A stretch of 13,484 nucleotides of DNA from Kiloniellales bacterium (GCA_022360075.1 JAKSDN010001127.1:1-13484), one strand, 5' to 3'. Shown: positions 1-6,862, counted from the first letter of the stretch. Notes: generated by a model from the sequence alone, not told the origin. Program-made: numbers and translations.

Positions 1-1145
1 ACGTAACCGACATCGCCAGTCCGCTGCCACGCGTACCTGGCTGTTGGCAGCTCCGGACGTGCCGGATCCCAGTATCCCGGCGAGACACCATCGCCCCGGA
101 ATGCAATTTCTCCGGTCTCGCCGCGGGCGGCCTGTTCATCCGTCTGCGGCCGGAGAATGGCCAGCTCAGAGTTGTTGCGACTGGGATAGCCATGCATGTC
201 AAAACGGCGATCCGTCAGCCTGTTATAGGCGATGCCGCCTTCGGTCCGGCTGTACCCCTGTAGGAAAACGCCACCCAGCCTGCGTTCATATTCCTTGAAG
301 AGGCCGCTGTCCGCCGAATGGCCCCCGCCCCAGGTGAACCGCATGGTTTGATCACGATATTCGAACATGTCTGGAGCAGCACGCACAAGGTCAACGACAA
401 TGGTCGTCACGAGGTGGGTATAGGTAGTTTTCTCGCGCTTGATCGTCGCGACAAATTCCTGGAGATCCCATTTCTCCATCAGGAAGACGGACGCACCGGC
501 ATAGACGGCGTTCGTGAACACACTCAACCCGCCGGTATGGAACATTGGCGAAACCCCGATACCGATATCGTTTGCGCTCATTTCGAACCGATCGACCATA
601 GTTGCGGCAATCGCGGCGCGCATTCCATGCGTGTGGATAGCCGCCTTGGGCGTTCCGGTCGTCCCGGAGGTGTAGAGAAGGTTCGAGATATCGACCGATT
701 GCCGTCCGAGGCTAGCGAATTCGGGAGACGCGTCATTGAGTTGAGACCAGAACGAGCCCTCGCAACGGCCCTCTTCGATCATCAGGGTCCGTGACACGAG
801 GCTTGAGGGAATCTTTGGCGTCAATGCCGACTTTGTTACCAGCAGGGACGGCTGGCAGTGGGTGAGAACCGCGTCAAGTTCGGCAGCCTTCAGGCGCCAG
901 TTGATGGGAACGGCGATGGAACCCGCCTTGAGGGTGCCAAGGAAGCCAATAGCCAGTTCCACTCGGTTGGGCAGAATGAATGCGACGCGATCGCCGTCTT
1001 TCACGCCGGAGTGAGTCAGCAGGTTGGCAAAGCGATTGGCGGCCCTGTCCAGTTCGCCATAGTTCAATCGCAACCGTGGATCGGCAACCGCCGGCGCTTG
1101 CGGATAGCTCCGCGCATGCATCTCGGGAAAATGCCCAAAGTTCAT
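1..1145 (-). CDS. AMP-forming acyl-CoA synthetase / ligase (partial, C-terminus beyond window)
   Basis: An open frame starts at the ATG at 1145 and runs off the left edge, giving 381 visible codons. It belongs to the ANL superfamily, which activates a carboxylic acid with ATP to an acyl-AMP and then forms the CoA thioester in the cytoplasm. Visible core motifs are the phosphate-binding loop YTSGTTGTPKAA (about residues 158-169), the adenine-pocket motif YSRTEGG (298-304, usually YGxTE; here Ser replaces the usual Gly), GETGEIAFRG (342-351) and the TGD of motif A7 (376-378). The C-terminal cap domain with its catalytic Lys lies outside the window. The frame is open further upstream into the neighbouring gene, but 1145 is the first ATG that fits the usual family N-terminus, with a weak GAAGGG about 14 bases before it. 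It lies 38 bases downstream of the carboxymuconolactone decarboxylase-like gene, so the two are probably co-transcribed. The substrate is unknown; a fatty or aromatic acid is possible. Confidence 0.93.
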   Translation of the reverse strand, partial: MNFGHFPEMHARSYPQAPAVADPRLRLNYGELDRAANRFANLLTHSGVKDGDRVAFILPNRVELAIGFLGTLKAGSIAVPINWRLKAAELDAVLTHCQPSLLVTKSALTPKIPSSLVSRTLMIEEGRCEGSFWSQLNDASPEFASLGRQSVDISNLLYTSGTTGTPKAAIHTHGMRAAIAATMVDRFEMSANDIGIGVSPMFHTGGLSVFTNAVYAGASVFLMEKWDLQEFVATIKREKTTYTHLVTTIVVDLVRAAPDMFEYRDQTMRFTWGGGHSADSGLFKEYERRLGGVFLQGYSRTEGGIAYNRLTDRRFDMHGYPSRNNSELAILRPQTDEQAARGETGEIAFRGDGVSPGYWDPARPELPTARYAWQRTGDVGY

Positions 1146-1183
1146 GGCGACGTGTCGGCGCCCTTCGGCGGCAAGTCTATCAA

Positions 1184-1585
1184 CTATGGTTTCTGGGCTT
1201 CCAACTCGGCGATGAAATCTACGACTTTGTACCCAGTCTTGCCCCAGGTCGTCACGCCGCACACATGCATGACCTGCATGCATCCTTCCGCCAGCTCGCG
1301 GCTTGTCATGCCGGCCTCGAAAGCGGCGCGGCCATGATTTTTGGCGCCTTCTAGATTGCCGGTCACAATGTCCAGCAGGGTGTACAGCATCTCCTTCGTC
1401 TTGAGATCGAGATGGCCTTCGGCGGGATCCGATTGATAAACAGTTTCGCGGAACTGCAAATAGCCGGAGAAATGATCGGGAACGAACTGCATCATCGCTC
1501 TGATGGGTTCAGGTATGTTTCCCAACGTTTCCATGAAATGAGCTTTGCCCCGCTCGACGGACGCTTCGATATCCGTTTTTTTCAT
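1184..1585 (-). CDS. Carboxymuconolactone decarboxylase (CMD/AhpD-like) family protein
   Basis: A 133-residue protein of the all-helical CMD family. The typical core is visible as LDLKTKEMLYTLLDIVTGN (about 59-77), followed by GAKNHGRAAFEAGMTSRELAEG (about 80-101) and a final helix up to KVVDFIAELEAQKP. Members are gamma-carboxymuconolactone decarboxylases of the protocatechuate branch of the beta-ketoadipate pathway, or AhpD-like peroxidase partners. The CXXC redox pair of AhpD is absent; the Cys residues here sit in EGC and HVCG, so a redox role is unlikely. The length is typical for a stand-alone CMD. A good ribosome binding site (AAGGGA) precedes the ATG at 1585. The downstream CoA ligase and the divergent dehydrogenase operon suggest a step in degrading an aromatic-derived or cyclic acid. 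Many family members act on other substrates, so the exact reaction is open. Confidence 0.88.
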   Translation of the reverse strand: MKKTDIEASVERGKAHFMETLGNIPEPIRAMMQFVPDHFSGYLQFRETVYQSDPAEGHLDLKTKEMLYTLLDIVTGNLEGAKNHGRAAFEAGMTSRELAEGCMQVMHVCGVTTWGKTGYKVVDFIAELEAQKP

Positions 1586-1780
1586 GCCCTGTCCCTTCTG
1601 TAAGCTTCTCGTTCAGCCGATCTTGAGAGTCTCTGGCGGGCCAAATTGTACGAGGCTCGCCACCGGACAATCCTCACCACACGCCCCTGATAGTTGTTCC
1701 GCCAATCACCACCATCCTGCATTTTGCCAACAGCATCAGCGGCACGACTGGCTCGGAACCGTAAGGTCATTTAGGACATA
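1586..1780. other. Leader region upstream of the CMD-ligase operon
   Basis: About 195 bases lie between the CMD start and the palindrome at 1781-1799. I see no gene on either strand. Apart from the ribosome binding site next to 1585, no convincing hairpin or riboswitch-like structure stands out. If transcription of the leftward operon starts near the palindrome, this is a long untranslated leader. Confidence 0.5.
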
Positions 1781-1799
1781 CTGTTTCTTAATATGAAAC
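1781..1799. promoter_or_regulatory. Putative operator, copy 1 (ACTGTTTC-n7-GAAAC type)
   Basis: The inverted repeat GTTTC (1783-1787), 7 bases, GAAAC (1795-1799) is preceded by AC, giving ACTGTTTC-n7-GAAAC. The same 13 fixed bases with the same 7-base spacing recur at 2715-2734, beside the start of the divergent operon. The spacers differ (TTAATAT here), so the shared part is the arms, as expected for a dimeric repressor or activator site. It lies about 200 bases upstream of the leftward CMD-ligase operon. The IclR protein encoded at 5231-6058 is the only regulator in the window and is the obvious candidate. Binding is inferred, not shown. Confidence 0.5.
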
Positions 1800-1888
1800 C
1801 ATCTTTCAGTTGGTGCAATGTTTTTTATCCGAGGGGTCTTGCCACATAAACCTCAGCAGCTTGCGGCTTGGGCGGTTGGGAGCCGAGG

Positions 1889-2639
1889 TCAGGCCGCCGC
1901 GCTTGTGCTCCGCCACGCGCTTGTGCTCTGCCAAACGTCGAACGATGTGGTTCCAAGCTCTTTGTACATGGATCGTTTGAGAAGGTGGCGTTGGTCGTAG
2001 TAAGGTGTTGTAGGTCGCGGATTGGTTGTTGAGGAGGCGTTGCGCCGATCCGGATGACGTGAACCTTTGCTGTTTGCGCTCCCGACACCGAACCGGCTGA
2101 TGCGAGCTCTCGGCTCTGTTGTTGGCCCTCAGACCGCGATCATGTTCTGCCACAAGGCCCATAGCTCGGAAGGCTGCGAGGTAAGGCCGAAGTTTGCCTG
2201 TCACGGTCCTGCCGAGTGCGAAGCCCTGCTTCTTGAGCTGCTTTTCCATTGGCTTTCCAGCGGCTTCGGCGTTGCATCGGCTTTGGGTCAGGACGTCCGG
2301 AGCCTCGCCTTGATGGTCGACGGCGCGCCGGAATCAATAGCGCTTCCGCCGGATGATGATCACCATCTCCTCGAGGTGCCAGTGATCGCTGGGCCTCGGC
2401 CGGGTCCGCCGCAGTTTGGCGGCGATGACGGTTCCAAACCTCAGGAACCAGCGGTGAATCATGCGGAGCACCGCGCTTGGGACCGCAGCCGACGGCCAAG
2501 CCCCGCTCGACAAGCACCTCCTCGACATCGCGGAAGCTCAAAGTGACCCTGGCATAGAGCCGGATCGCGTCGCGTGGCGGATGATGTCGGACGGGACGCG
2601 GTGACGCTTGAACGAGAGCTGGCGCGCTGACCAGCCCAA
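1889..2639 (-). pseudogene. Degenerate IS6-family (IS26-like) transposase
   Basis: The reverse strand reads as an IS6-family DDE transposase broken over several frames. In order: LSFKRHRVPSDIIRHA; after a frame change, AIRLYARVTLSFRDVEEVLVERGLAV; then IHRWFLRFG up to RPRPSDHWHLEEMVI. An in-frame TGA at 2334-2336 stands where the family has Trp, followed by FRRAVDHQGE and LKKQGFALG up to GLRANNRAESSHQPVRCRER and GSAQRLLNNQSATYNTL. A last frame change gives YDQRHLLKRSMYKEL and a stop at 1889. The first frame break is explained by a 5-base tandem duplication (ACGCG) near 2557-2566. Two catalytic acids are also changed: HLDE is HLEE, and VTD is VTG; the Glu in NNRAE is kept. No ATG is visible at the 5' end (a TTG at 2639 is the limit of the frame). 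I could not find convincing terminal inverted repeats or a target duplication, so the element ends are open. Confidence 0.85.
1898..1933 (-). repeat. 18-bp tandem duplication in transposase remnant
   Basis: Two adjacent 18-base units, CGCGCTTGTGCTCCGCCA (1898-1915) and CGCGCTTGTGCTCTGCCA (1916-1933) on the plus strand, differ at one base. They lie in the C-terminal tail of the dead IS6 transposase and keep the local frame. They look like a replication-slippage duplication that began to diverge afterwards. Confidence 0.85.
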
Positions 2640-2709
2640 GATCGGACCCGCTTCCCGGCCAGCCCCGTTTACCTGTCAATGCCGGCCCACCAGCCCGCCA
2701 GCTATATAC

Positions 2710-2756
2710 GAAACACTGTTTCTGACTTGGAAACAGTGTAGGGTTATGTTTATATG
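2710..2756 (+). promoter_or_regulatory. Promoter with perfect palindromic operator, copy 2
   Basis: A perfect 10-base inverted repeat is formed by ACACTGTTTC (2713-2722), 7 bases, and GAAACAGTGT (2730-2739). The left arm also forms a shorter perfect palindrome with the bases before it, GAAACA-C-TGTTTC (2710-2722), so three GAAACA-type half-sites are packed in 30 bases. A candidate sigma-70 promoter overlaps the right arm: TTGGAA at 2727-2732, then a 16-base spacer to TTTATA (2749-2754) or an 18-base spacer to TATATG (2751-2756). That would put the start of transcription near 2760 and the operator over the -35 box, an arrangement that suits repression. The shared architecture with 1781-1799 suggests one regulator for both divergent operons, probably the IclR protein downstream. 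Confidence 0.62.
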
Positions 2757-2790
2757 CAGTATCTCCGTCGATCGCCAACAGGTGCGCCCC

Positions 2791-4014
2791 ATGGAAAGGG
2801 AAAGCCCATCTAGCGAAATGGCACTTCCCGATGTCATGCCCTCGCACTGGATCAACTACACCAGCCCGGCGCAAACCGTGATCCTGAAGCCAGATGCGAT
2901 CGCAGAGATGCCGGGGGCGATTCGCACAATGGGTCTCGAACGCCTGTTGCTCGTTTGCGGCGGAAACACCCGCAAGAGCGCGATCTACTCGTTGGTTTGC
3001 GATGCGCTCGGCGATCGCGTCGCCGACATCTATGACGAGGTGGTTGAGCACTCGGGAACGGAAACGGTCATGCGTGGCGCGGATATTGCGCGGCAGGCTT
3101 CGATCGACGGACTGGTCGCGGTCGGCGGCGGCAGCGCATCGGATACTGCGAAGGCAATCGCCATCCTATTGGCGGAAGGCGGCGATATTGGCGAGCACGC
3201 CTCGACTTTCATACCGCCGGACAAATTCTATCCTAATGAACTTCGCCAACCGAAATTGCCGGTCATTGCCGTTCCCACGACCGCCTCCGCAGCAGAGGTG
3301 ACGCCAGGCCTAGGCATTCGCAACGATGAGGGCCGAAAGCTCCTGTTCTGGGATGTGAAACTGGCGGCGCGGCTGATCATTCTCGACTCCACGGCCAATG
3401 TTCACGTGCCAGCAAGCCTCATGGCATCGACCGCGATGAATGCCTTGGCGCATTGCGCCGAGGGTTTGTATTCAAGACAGCGCAACCCGATTTCCGAGGG
3501 GCTGGCGCTTCAGGGAATCCGGATTCTGAGCGAGTCCATCCTGCCCATGGTCGCCGAGCCGTCCAACGCCGATCATCGCTCTGGCGTGCTCGCCGGCGCG
3601 CATATTTCGGGAATTGTGATCTCGAATGCGCGTGTCGGTATTCACCATGCGGTTTGCCATTGTCTGGGGGCCCATGGTGGCCTGTCTCACGGCACCGCCA
3701 ATTCGATCATGCTACCGCATGCCCTTCGCTACAATCGAGAGGTCGCCGCTGAGCAGCTGGGTAAACTGGCTGAAGCCATGGGCGTCGATACGCACGGAAT
3801 GACATCGCAGGAAGCTGCGGATGCGGGAATCGATGCCGTTTGCCGCCTCCAGGATCAGGCAAAGGTGCCACGCCGATTGCGAGACTCTGGGCTGGACAAG
3901 GCACTCTTGCCGGATATCGCGGAACAGACAATGCGCGACAGGGGGCTCTTTTTCAATCCGAGAAGAACCGCGTCCGCCCGACAGGTCGAACAGCTTCTGG
4001 AGGAGGCGTGGTGA
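2791..4014 (+). CDS. Iron-alcohol-dehydrogenase superfamily enzyme, maleylacetate-reductase-like
   Basis: A 407-residue dehydroquinate-synthase-like/group III alcohol dehydrogenase fold protein. The N-terminal NAD(P)-binding part carries VGGGSASDTAKA (111-122) and PTTASAAEVTP (162-172). The helical metal-site half carries NALAH (217-221) and HAVCHCLGAHGGLSHG (286-301). Compared with lactaldehyde reductase FucO, the three ligand His are kept (221, 286, 300) but the ligand Asp is Asn217. The NAxAHxxEGLYS pattern is what maleylacetate reductases show, so reduction of an unsaturated oxo-acid such as maleylacetate to 3-oxoadipate with NAD(P)H is likelier than alcohol oxidation. The frame is open upstream to 2608 and has ATGs at 2746 and 2818. 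I chose 2791 because 2746 lies in the predicted -10 region; the ribosome binding site is weak for all, and 2818 is possible. It is first in the operon, 49 bases before the dehydratase. Confidence 0.9.
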   Translation: MERESPSSEMALPDVMPSHWINYTSPAQTVILKPDAIAEMPGAIRTMGLERLLLVCGGNTRKSAIYSLVCDALGDRVADIYDEVVEHSGTETVMRGADIARQASIDGLVAVGGGSASDTAKAIAILLAEGGDIGEHASTFIPPDKFYPNELRQPKLPVIAVPTTASAAEVTPGLGIRNDEGRKLLFWDVKLAARLIILDSTANVHVPASLMASTAMNALAHCAEGLYSRQRNPISEGLALQGIRILSESILPMVAEPSNADHRSGVLAGAHISGIVISNARVGIHHAVCHCLGAHGGLSHGTANSIMLPHALRYNREVAAEQLGKLAEAMGVDTHGMTSQEAADAGIDAVCRLQDQAKVPRRLRDSGLDKALLPDIAEQTMRDRGLFFNPRRTASARQVEQLLEEAW

Positions 4015-4063
4015 TGTTTGGACAGCAGGAGAGGTCAGGGAAGGCCCTCAAGGAATTGCTGCC

Positions 4064-5206
4064 ATGACCCGCGCGCTTCGATCTCCGATCCTGGGAACGG
4101 ATGCGCTTGCCGAGGCGAAAGCGAGGATTGGCGAGCAATTCAATATCGAGCAATGGAATTATGAAGCTACACGAGACGTTATCCGGCACTACGCCTGGGG
4201 CATCGGGGACGACAATCCGCTCTACTGCGATCCCGACTACGCGGCTGGAACCGACTGGGGCGGGATCATTGCTCCGCCCACTTTTCTGTACAGCGTGTTC
4301 GATGCGGTCGTGGCGCCCGGCCTTCCCGACATCCAGTGGATCTATTCCGGAGCGGACTGGGTTTTCCACGAACCCGTACGCCGCAACGACCTGCTGAAAG
4401 CCAAGGCCACGCTGGCTGATGTGCGTGAGGTCGAAGGGCAGTCCGTCAGCAGAATGATCATTCAGACCGGCAAGGTTGCTTACGAGAACCAACACGGGAA
4501 ATGCGTGGCCGAGGTCATGTCGCACTGTTTCCGCATTCCTCGCCAATCGGCAGAGGGTGGATTGCGGTATCCCGCACGAGAAGAGCAGAGCTACACGATT
4601 GAGGAGCTCGAAGCCATCGAGGAAGCCAACGTGAACGAATTCCGGCGGGGTTCCGAGCGGCTCTATTTCGAAGATGTTGCCGAGGGAACCAACATTCCCG
4701 AGACCGTCCGCGGTCCGCTCAGCCGGCTGGACATGACCTGCTACTATGCCGGTGCGGTGGGTACTTCCGGGTACAAGTCCACCAAGCTCAAGTGGAAATA
4801 CCATCACCTGGCGCGGACCGCTCCGGAGAGTCTCCCCAACAACTATGATCCCAGCTACTACTCCGCGGCCGTCAGCCCATCGATCGGACACCAGGACAGC
4901 GCGATCGCACGAAGCGAGATCGGCATGCCGGGTCCCTACGACAATGGTCCCCAGCGCATCGGCATGATGACGACACCGGTCACGAACTGGATCGGAGACG
5001 ACAGTCTTGTCCGCTCCATCAGCGCGAGACTGAAACTGCCGGTCATCTTCGGCGACACCAGCACTTTCGGGGCGAGAGCCGTCGCGAAGCGGATCGAGCA
5101 TGGCAAGGGCCTGGTCGCTCTCGACCTGACGGCACGAAACCAGCTCGGCCAAACCACCGCGGTTGGCCGGGCCACCGTGGAGCTTCCCATGAAGAACAAG
5201 ATATGA
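4064..5206 (+). CDS. MaoC/FAS1-like double-hotdog acyl dehydratase
   Basis: A 380-residue protein with two hotdog-type halves, resembling MaoC-like and FAS1-type acyl-CoA dehydratases/enoyl-CoA hydratases, which add or remove water at the 2,3 position of a CoA ester. The N-terminal half contains the hydratase-like motif WGIGDDNPLYCDPDYA (about 45-60), followed by GGIIAPPTFL (about 66-75). In canonical (R)-hydratases the motif is D-x4-H; here the Asp is present (49) but the His position is Tyr54, so the catalytic arrangement is altered. The second half begins near residue 195 (LYFEDVAEG, then MTCYYAGA and a ligand-like SIGHQD) and has no clear hydratase motif. The start at 4064 has AAGGA about 9 bases upstream; the frame is open to 3821, but that part overlaps the dehydrogenase gene. 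The gene is in tandem with the dehydrogenase and the IclR gene. Family is confident; substrate is not known. Confidence 0.85.
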   Translation: MTRALRSPILGTDALAEAKARIGEQFNIEQWNYEATRDVIRHYAWGIGDDNPLYCDPDYAAGTDWGGIIAPPTFLYSVFDAVVAPGLPDIQWIYSGADWVFHEPVRRNDLLKAKATLADVREVEGQSVSRMIIQTGKVAYENQHGKCVAEVMSHCFRIPRQSAEGGLRYPAREEQSYTIEELEAIEEANVNEFRRGSERLYFEDVAEGTNIPETVRGPLSRLDMTCYYAGAVGTSGYKSTKLKWKYHHLARTAPESLPNNYDPSYYSAAVSPSIGHQDSAIARSEIGMPGPYDNGPQRIGMMTTPVTNWIGDDSLVRSISARLKLPVIFGDTSTFGARAVAKRIEHGKGLVALDLTARNQLGQTTAVGRATVELPMKNKI

Positions 5207-5230
5207 CCGCTTCTTATCGGGAGTCGTAAG

Positions 5231-6058
5231 GTGAAATCGCTCGATGCCGCCTTGAAGCTGCTTTCGGAGTTCACCGGGAAAGAAGCTGACATCAGCGTAA
5301 GCGAATTGTCGGCAAAAACGGGCATGCCGAAAAGCCAGGTGTCAAAAATCCTGCTCACGTTCCGCAAGAACCGCTTCCTTGAAAAGGACGACACTACCCA
5401 GCGCTACAGTGTCGGACCGCGCGCCTTTGCACTCGGTTCGCGGTTCGTCAACCACAATCCGCTGACGCGTGCGGCGCTTCCCGTAATGCGTGAGCTTACC
5501 GAACGTAGCGGCCACAGCACGCGGCTTTGCATCCGCGTCGATTGCGATGTTCTCTACATGCTGGGGATCGAGGGACCGCATTTTATCGATACGGGCTGGC
5601 GCGTCGGACAGTGGATGCCAATGCATGCCTCATCTGCGGCCCGGGTTTTTCTAGCGGAAGCCGATGAGGCCGAAATCGACCGCATCCTCCTGCAACACGG
5701 TATGCCGGCCCTCACCGAAAGAACCGTACAGGATGCCGACGAACTGAAAGTGATGCTGCGCGAAGCGCGTGCAACGGGATTTGCGCGAAACTACGGAGAA
5801 ACCGCGCGCGGTCTTTCCACGTTGAGCGTGCCGGTCTTTGGGCATGGCGGCATCCTGACGGCTTCACTGACGATCGCGTTTCCCAGTCACGTTGTCGATG
5901 CGGAGAGCGAACCCGACCTCGTTGAGATGATGCACAGGTCCGCCCGCACCCTGTCCCAGAAGATCGGGTGCGAAGTCTACCCCTATGGAAATCTGAATCT
6001 ACGGGGCGTGTCGCAGGCGCCCGTCTCTGCGGAGCGGAATGCCGTCAACGCCGATTGA
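5231..6058 (+). CDS. IclR-family transcriptional regulator
   Basis: A 275-residue protein with the IclR layout. The N-terminal winged helix-turn-helix covers about residues 1-65 (ISVSELSAKTGMPKSQVSKILLTF, then the wing ending RYSVGPRAFALGS). The effector-binding GAF-like domain covers about 75-250, with GQWMPMHASSAARVFLAE in the ligand region and the conserved GFARNYGE/RGLSTLSVPVF stretch near 177-200. IclR proteins are dimers or tetramers that control catabolic operons in response to a small organic acid. The start is GTG at 5231 with GGGAG at 5220-5224, 24 bases after the dehydratase stop, so the gene is probably in the same operon and could control its own expression. The repeated palindrome at 1781 and 2713 is the natural target candidate. 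The C-terminal 25 residues beyond the domain are unremarkable. Confidence 0.93.
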   Translation: MKSLDAALKLLSEFTGKEADISVSELSAKTGMPKSQVSKILLTFRKNRFLEKDDTTQRYSVGPRAFALGSRFVNHNPLTRAALPVMRELTERSGHSTRLCIRVDCDVLYMLGIEGPHFIDTGWRVGQWMPMHASSAARVFLAEADEAEIDRILLQHGMPALTERTVQDADELKVMLREARATGFARNYGETARGLSTLSVPVFGHGGILTASLTIAFPSHVVDAESEPDLVEMMHRSARTLSQKIGCEVYPYGNLNLRGVSQAPVSAERNAVNAD

Positions 6059-6119
6059 GCGACGACGATGATTGAATTGCTCGGGCGAGAAAACCCCGGC
6101 GTTGATGGGAGGAAGCACC

Positions 6120-6629
6120 ATGAAGACGATCAGAAAGCTGATGGGATCCGCGCTGATTGTCGGGATCGCGGCGATGAGCTCGACGACCGCCATGGGCGCC
6201 GAGATATCCGCGCTCGCCGATCAACAAGACGTCGTCCGGTTCAATATCGGTGCGCAATCGCCCGCCGTTTCCGGGATCGGCAAGAGCGTCCTCCACGCGT
6301 TGCGGCTTTCCAATGTCGATATTGGCGTCACGGCGGAATATGCCGATGAGGAACTCGGGCTGAAGAAGTTGGGCGTGATGTATGTCAACAACGACACCGG
6401 CAAGCTCACGCAGGCGGAATTCGTTGACACGTTTAAGGCCGCCGCCGCGGCCAATGGCATCGTCTGTTCGACCAGCTATTTCGATCCGAAGGGCGATTCG
6501 AAACAGGTCAAGATGTTCGTGGCCGAATACTTGGAGAAACACGGCAGCAGCAGCCTGCAGGTCTGCTCTCGGGCGGGCAGCAACAGATGCTCGCGCTGGG
6601 CTTGGCGCTTCTGCGAAATCCGCAGCTGA
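6120..6629 (+). pseudogene. Remnant of ABC branched-chain amino acid-type substrate-binding protein (LivK-like)
   Basis: A strong ribosome binding site (GGGAGGA, 6107-6113) and ATG lead into an intact signal peptide (residues 1 to about 27, ending TTAMGAEIS). The frame then jumps to the middle of a periplasmic binding protein: VVRFNIGAQSPA, then AEYADEELGLKKLGVMYVNND, and FVAEYLEKHG near residue 142. The family is usually about 380-400 residues, so roughly the first 80 residues of the mature protein and the whole second half are missing. After about 6545 the frame reads unrelated residues (stop at 6629) because it has run into an ATPase fragment in another frame. A short secreted product of 169 residues could be made, but it could not form a complete ligand-binding cleft. 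The neighbours suggest that a former importer behind the IclR gene was deleted down to this scar. Confidence 0.8.
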
Positions 6630-6862
6630 CGATGTTGGACGAGCCGTCCACTGGATCGGCGCCGGTTCTCGTCGGCCAGACCTTCGGGATGATCTCGGAG
6701 ATTCACAACGAGATTGGCTTGGGCATTCCGATCGCCGATCAGGATGCCCGTCGCCTCGTCGAGCTCCCCGATCGCACGTTTGTCCTAAAGGCTGGCCGTA
6801 TCGTCAGCGAGGGCTCGGCTTCCGATTTCACTGATCTTGATGTCTTGTGGTCGCTGTTTTGA
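6551..6862 (+). pseudogene. C-terminal fragment of ABC transporter ATPase (LivF-like)
   Basis: In the frame ending at 6862, the sequence QPAGLLSGGQQQMLALGLAL is the ABC signature region (LSGGQQQ). It is followed by Walker B with LTMLDEPSTG, then VLVGQTFGMISEIHNEIGLG, DRTFVLKAGRIVSEGSASDF and a natural-looking end. The N-terminal half with Walker A and the Q-loop is absent, so it cannot be a working ATPase. Usually conserved positions are also changed: STGLAP has become STGSAP, and the VEQ/LVEQ motif of this family reads IADQD. The fragment starts at the fusion point with the binding-protein remnant, within a CAG-rich stretch around 6541-6558. The stop TGA (6860-6862) overlaps the next gene's ATG by one base. 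No start codon of its own is evident except ATG 6587. Confidence 0.8.

Noticed and set aside
318..1354. Plus-strand frames over the left edge
   Set aside because: They are antisense to the CoA ligase, whose motifs in correct order fix the coding strand.
1800..2720. Terminal inverted repeats of the IS6 element
   Set aside because: GGTGCAATG-like sequence near 1813 resembles an IS6 end, but I found no matching partner near 2660-2710 and no 8-base target duplication.
2608..2790. Longer start of the dehydrogenase frame (ATG 2608 or 2746)
   Set aside because: The extension would cross the palindromic operator, the predicted promoter and the IS remnant, and its residues do not resemble the family N-terminus.
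2140..3051. Minus-strand frame of 303 codons as one gene
   Set aside because: Only a short internal part (DAIRLYARV up to VERGLAV) is meaningful, and that belongs to the frameshifted IS6 transposase; the remainder is antisense to the dehydrogenase or out of frame.
3953..5152. Long minus-strand frame of 399 codons
   Set aside because: It lies antisense to the dehydratase gene, shows no recognisable domain, and is explained by high-GC codon bias in the real gene.
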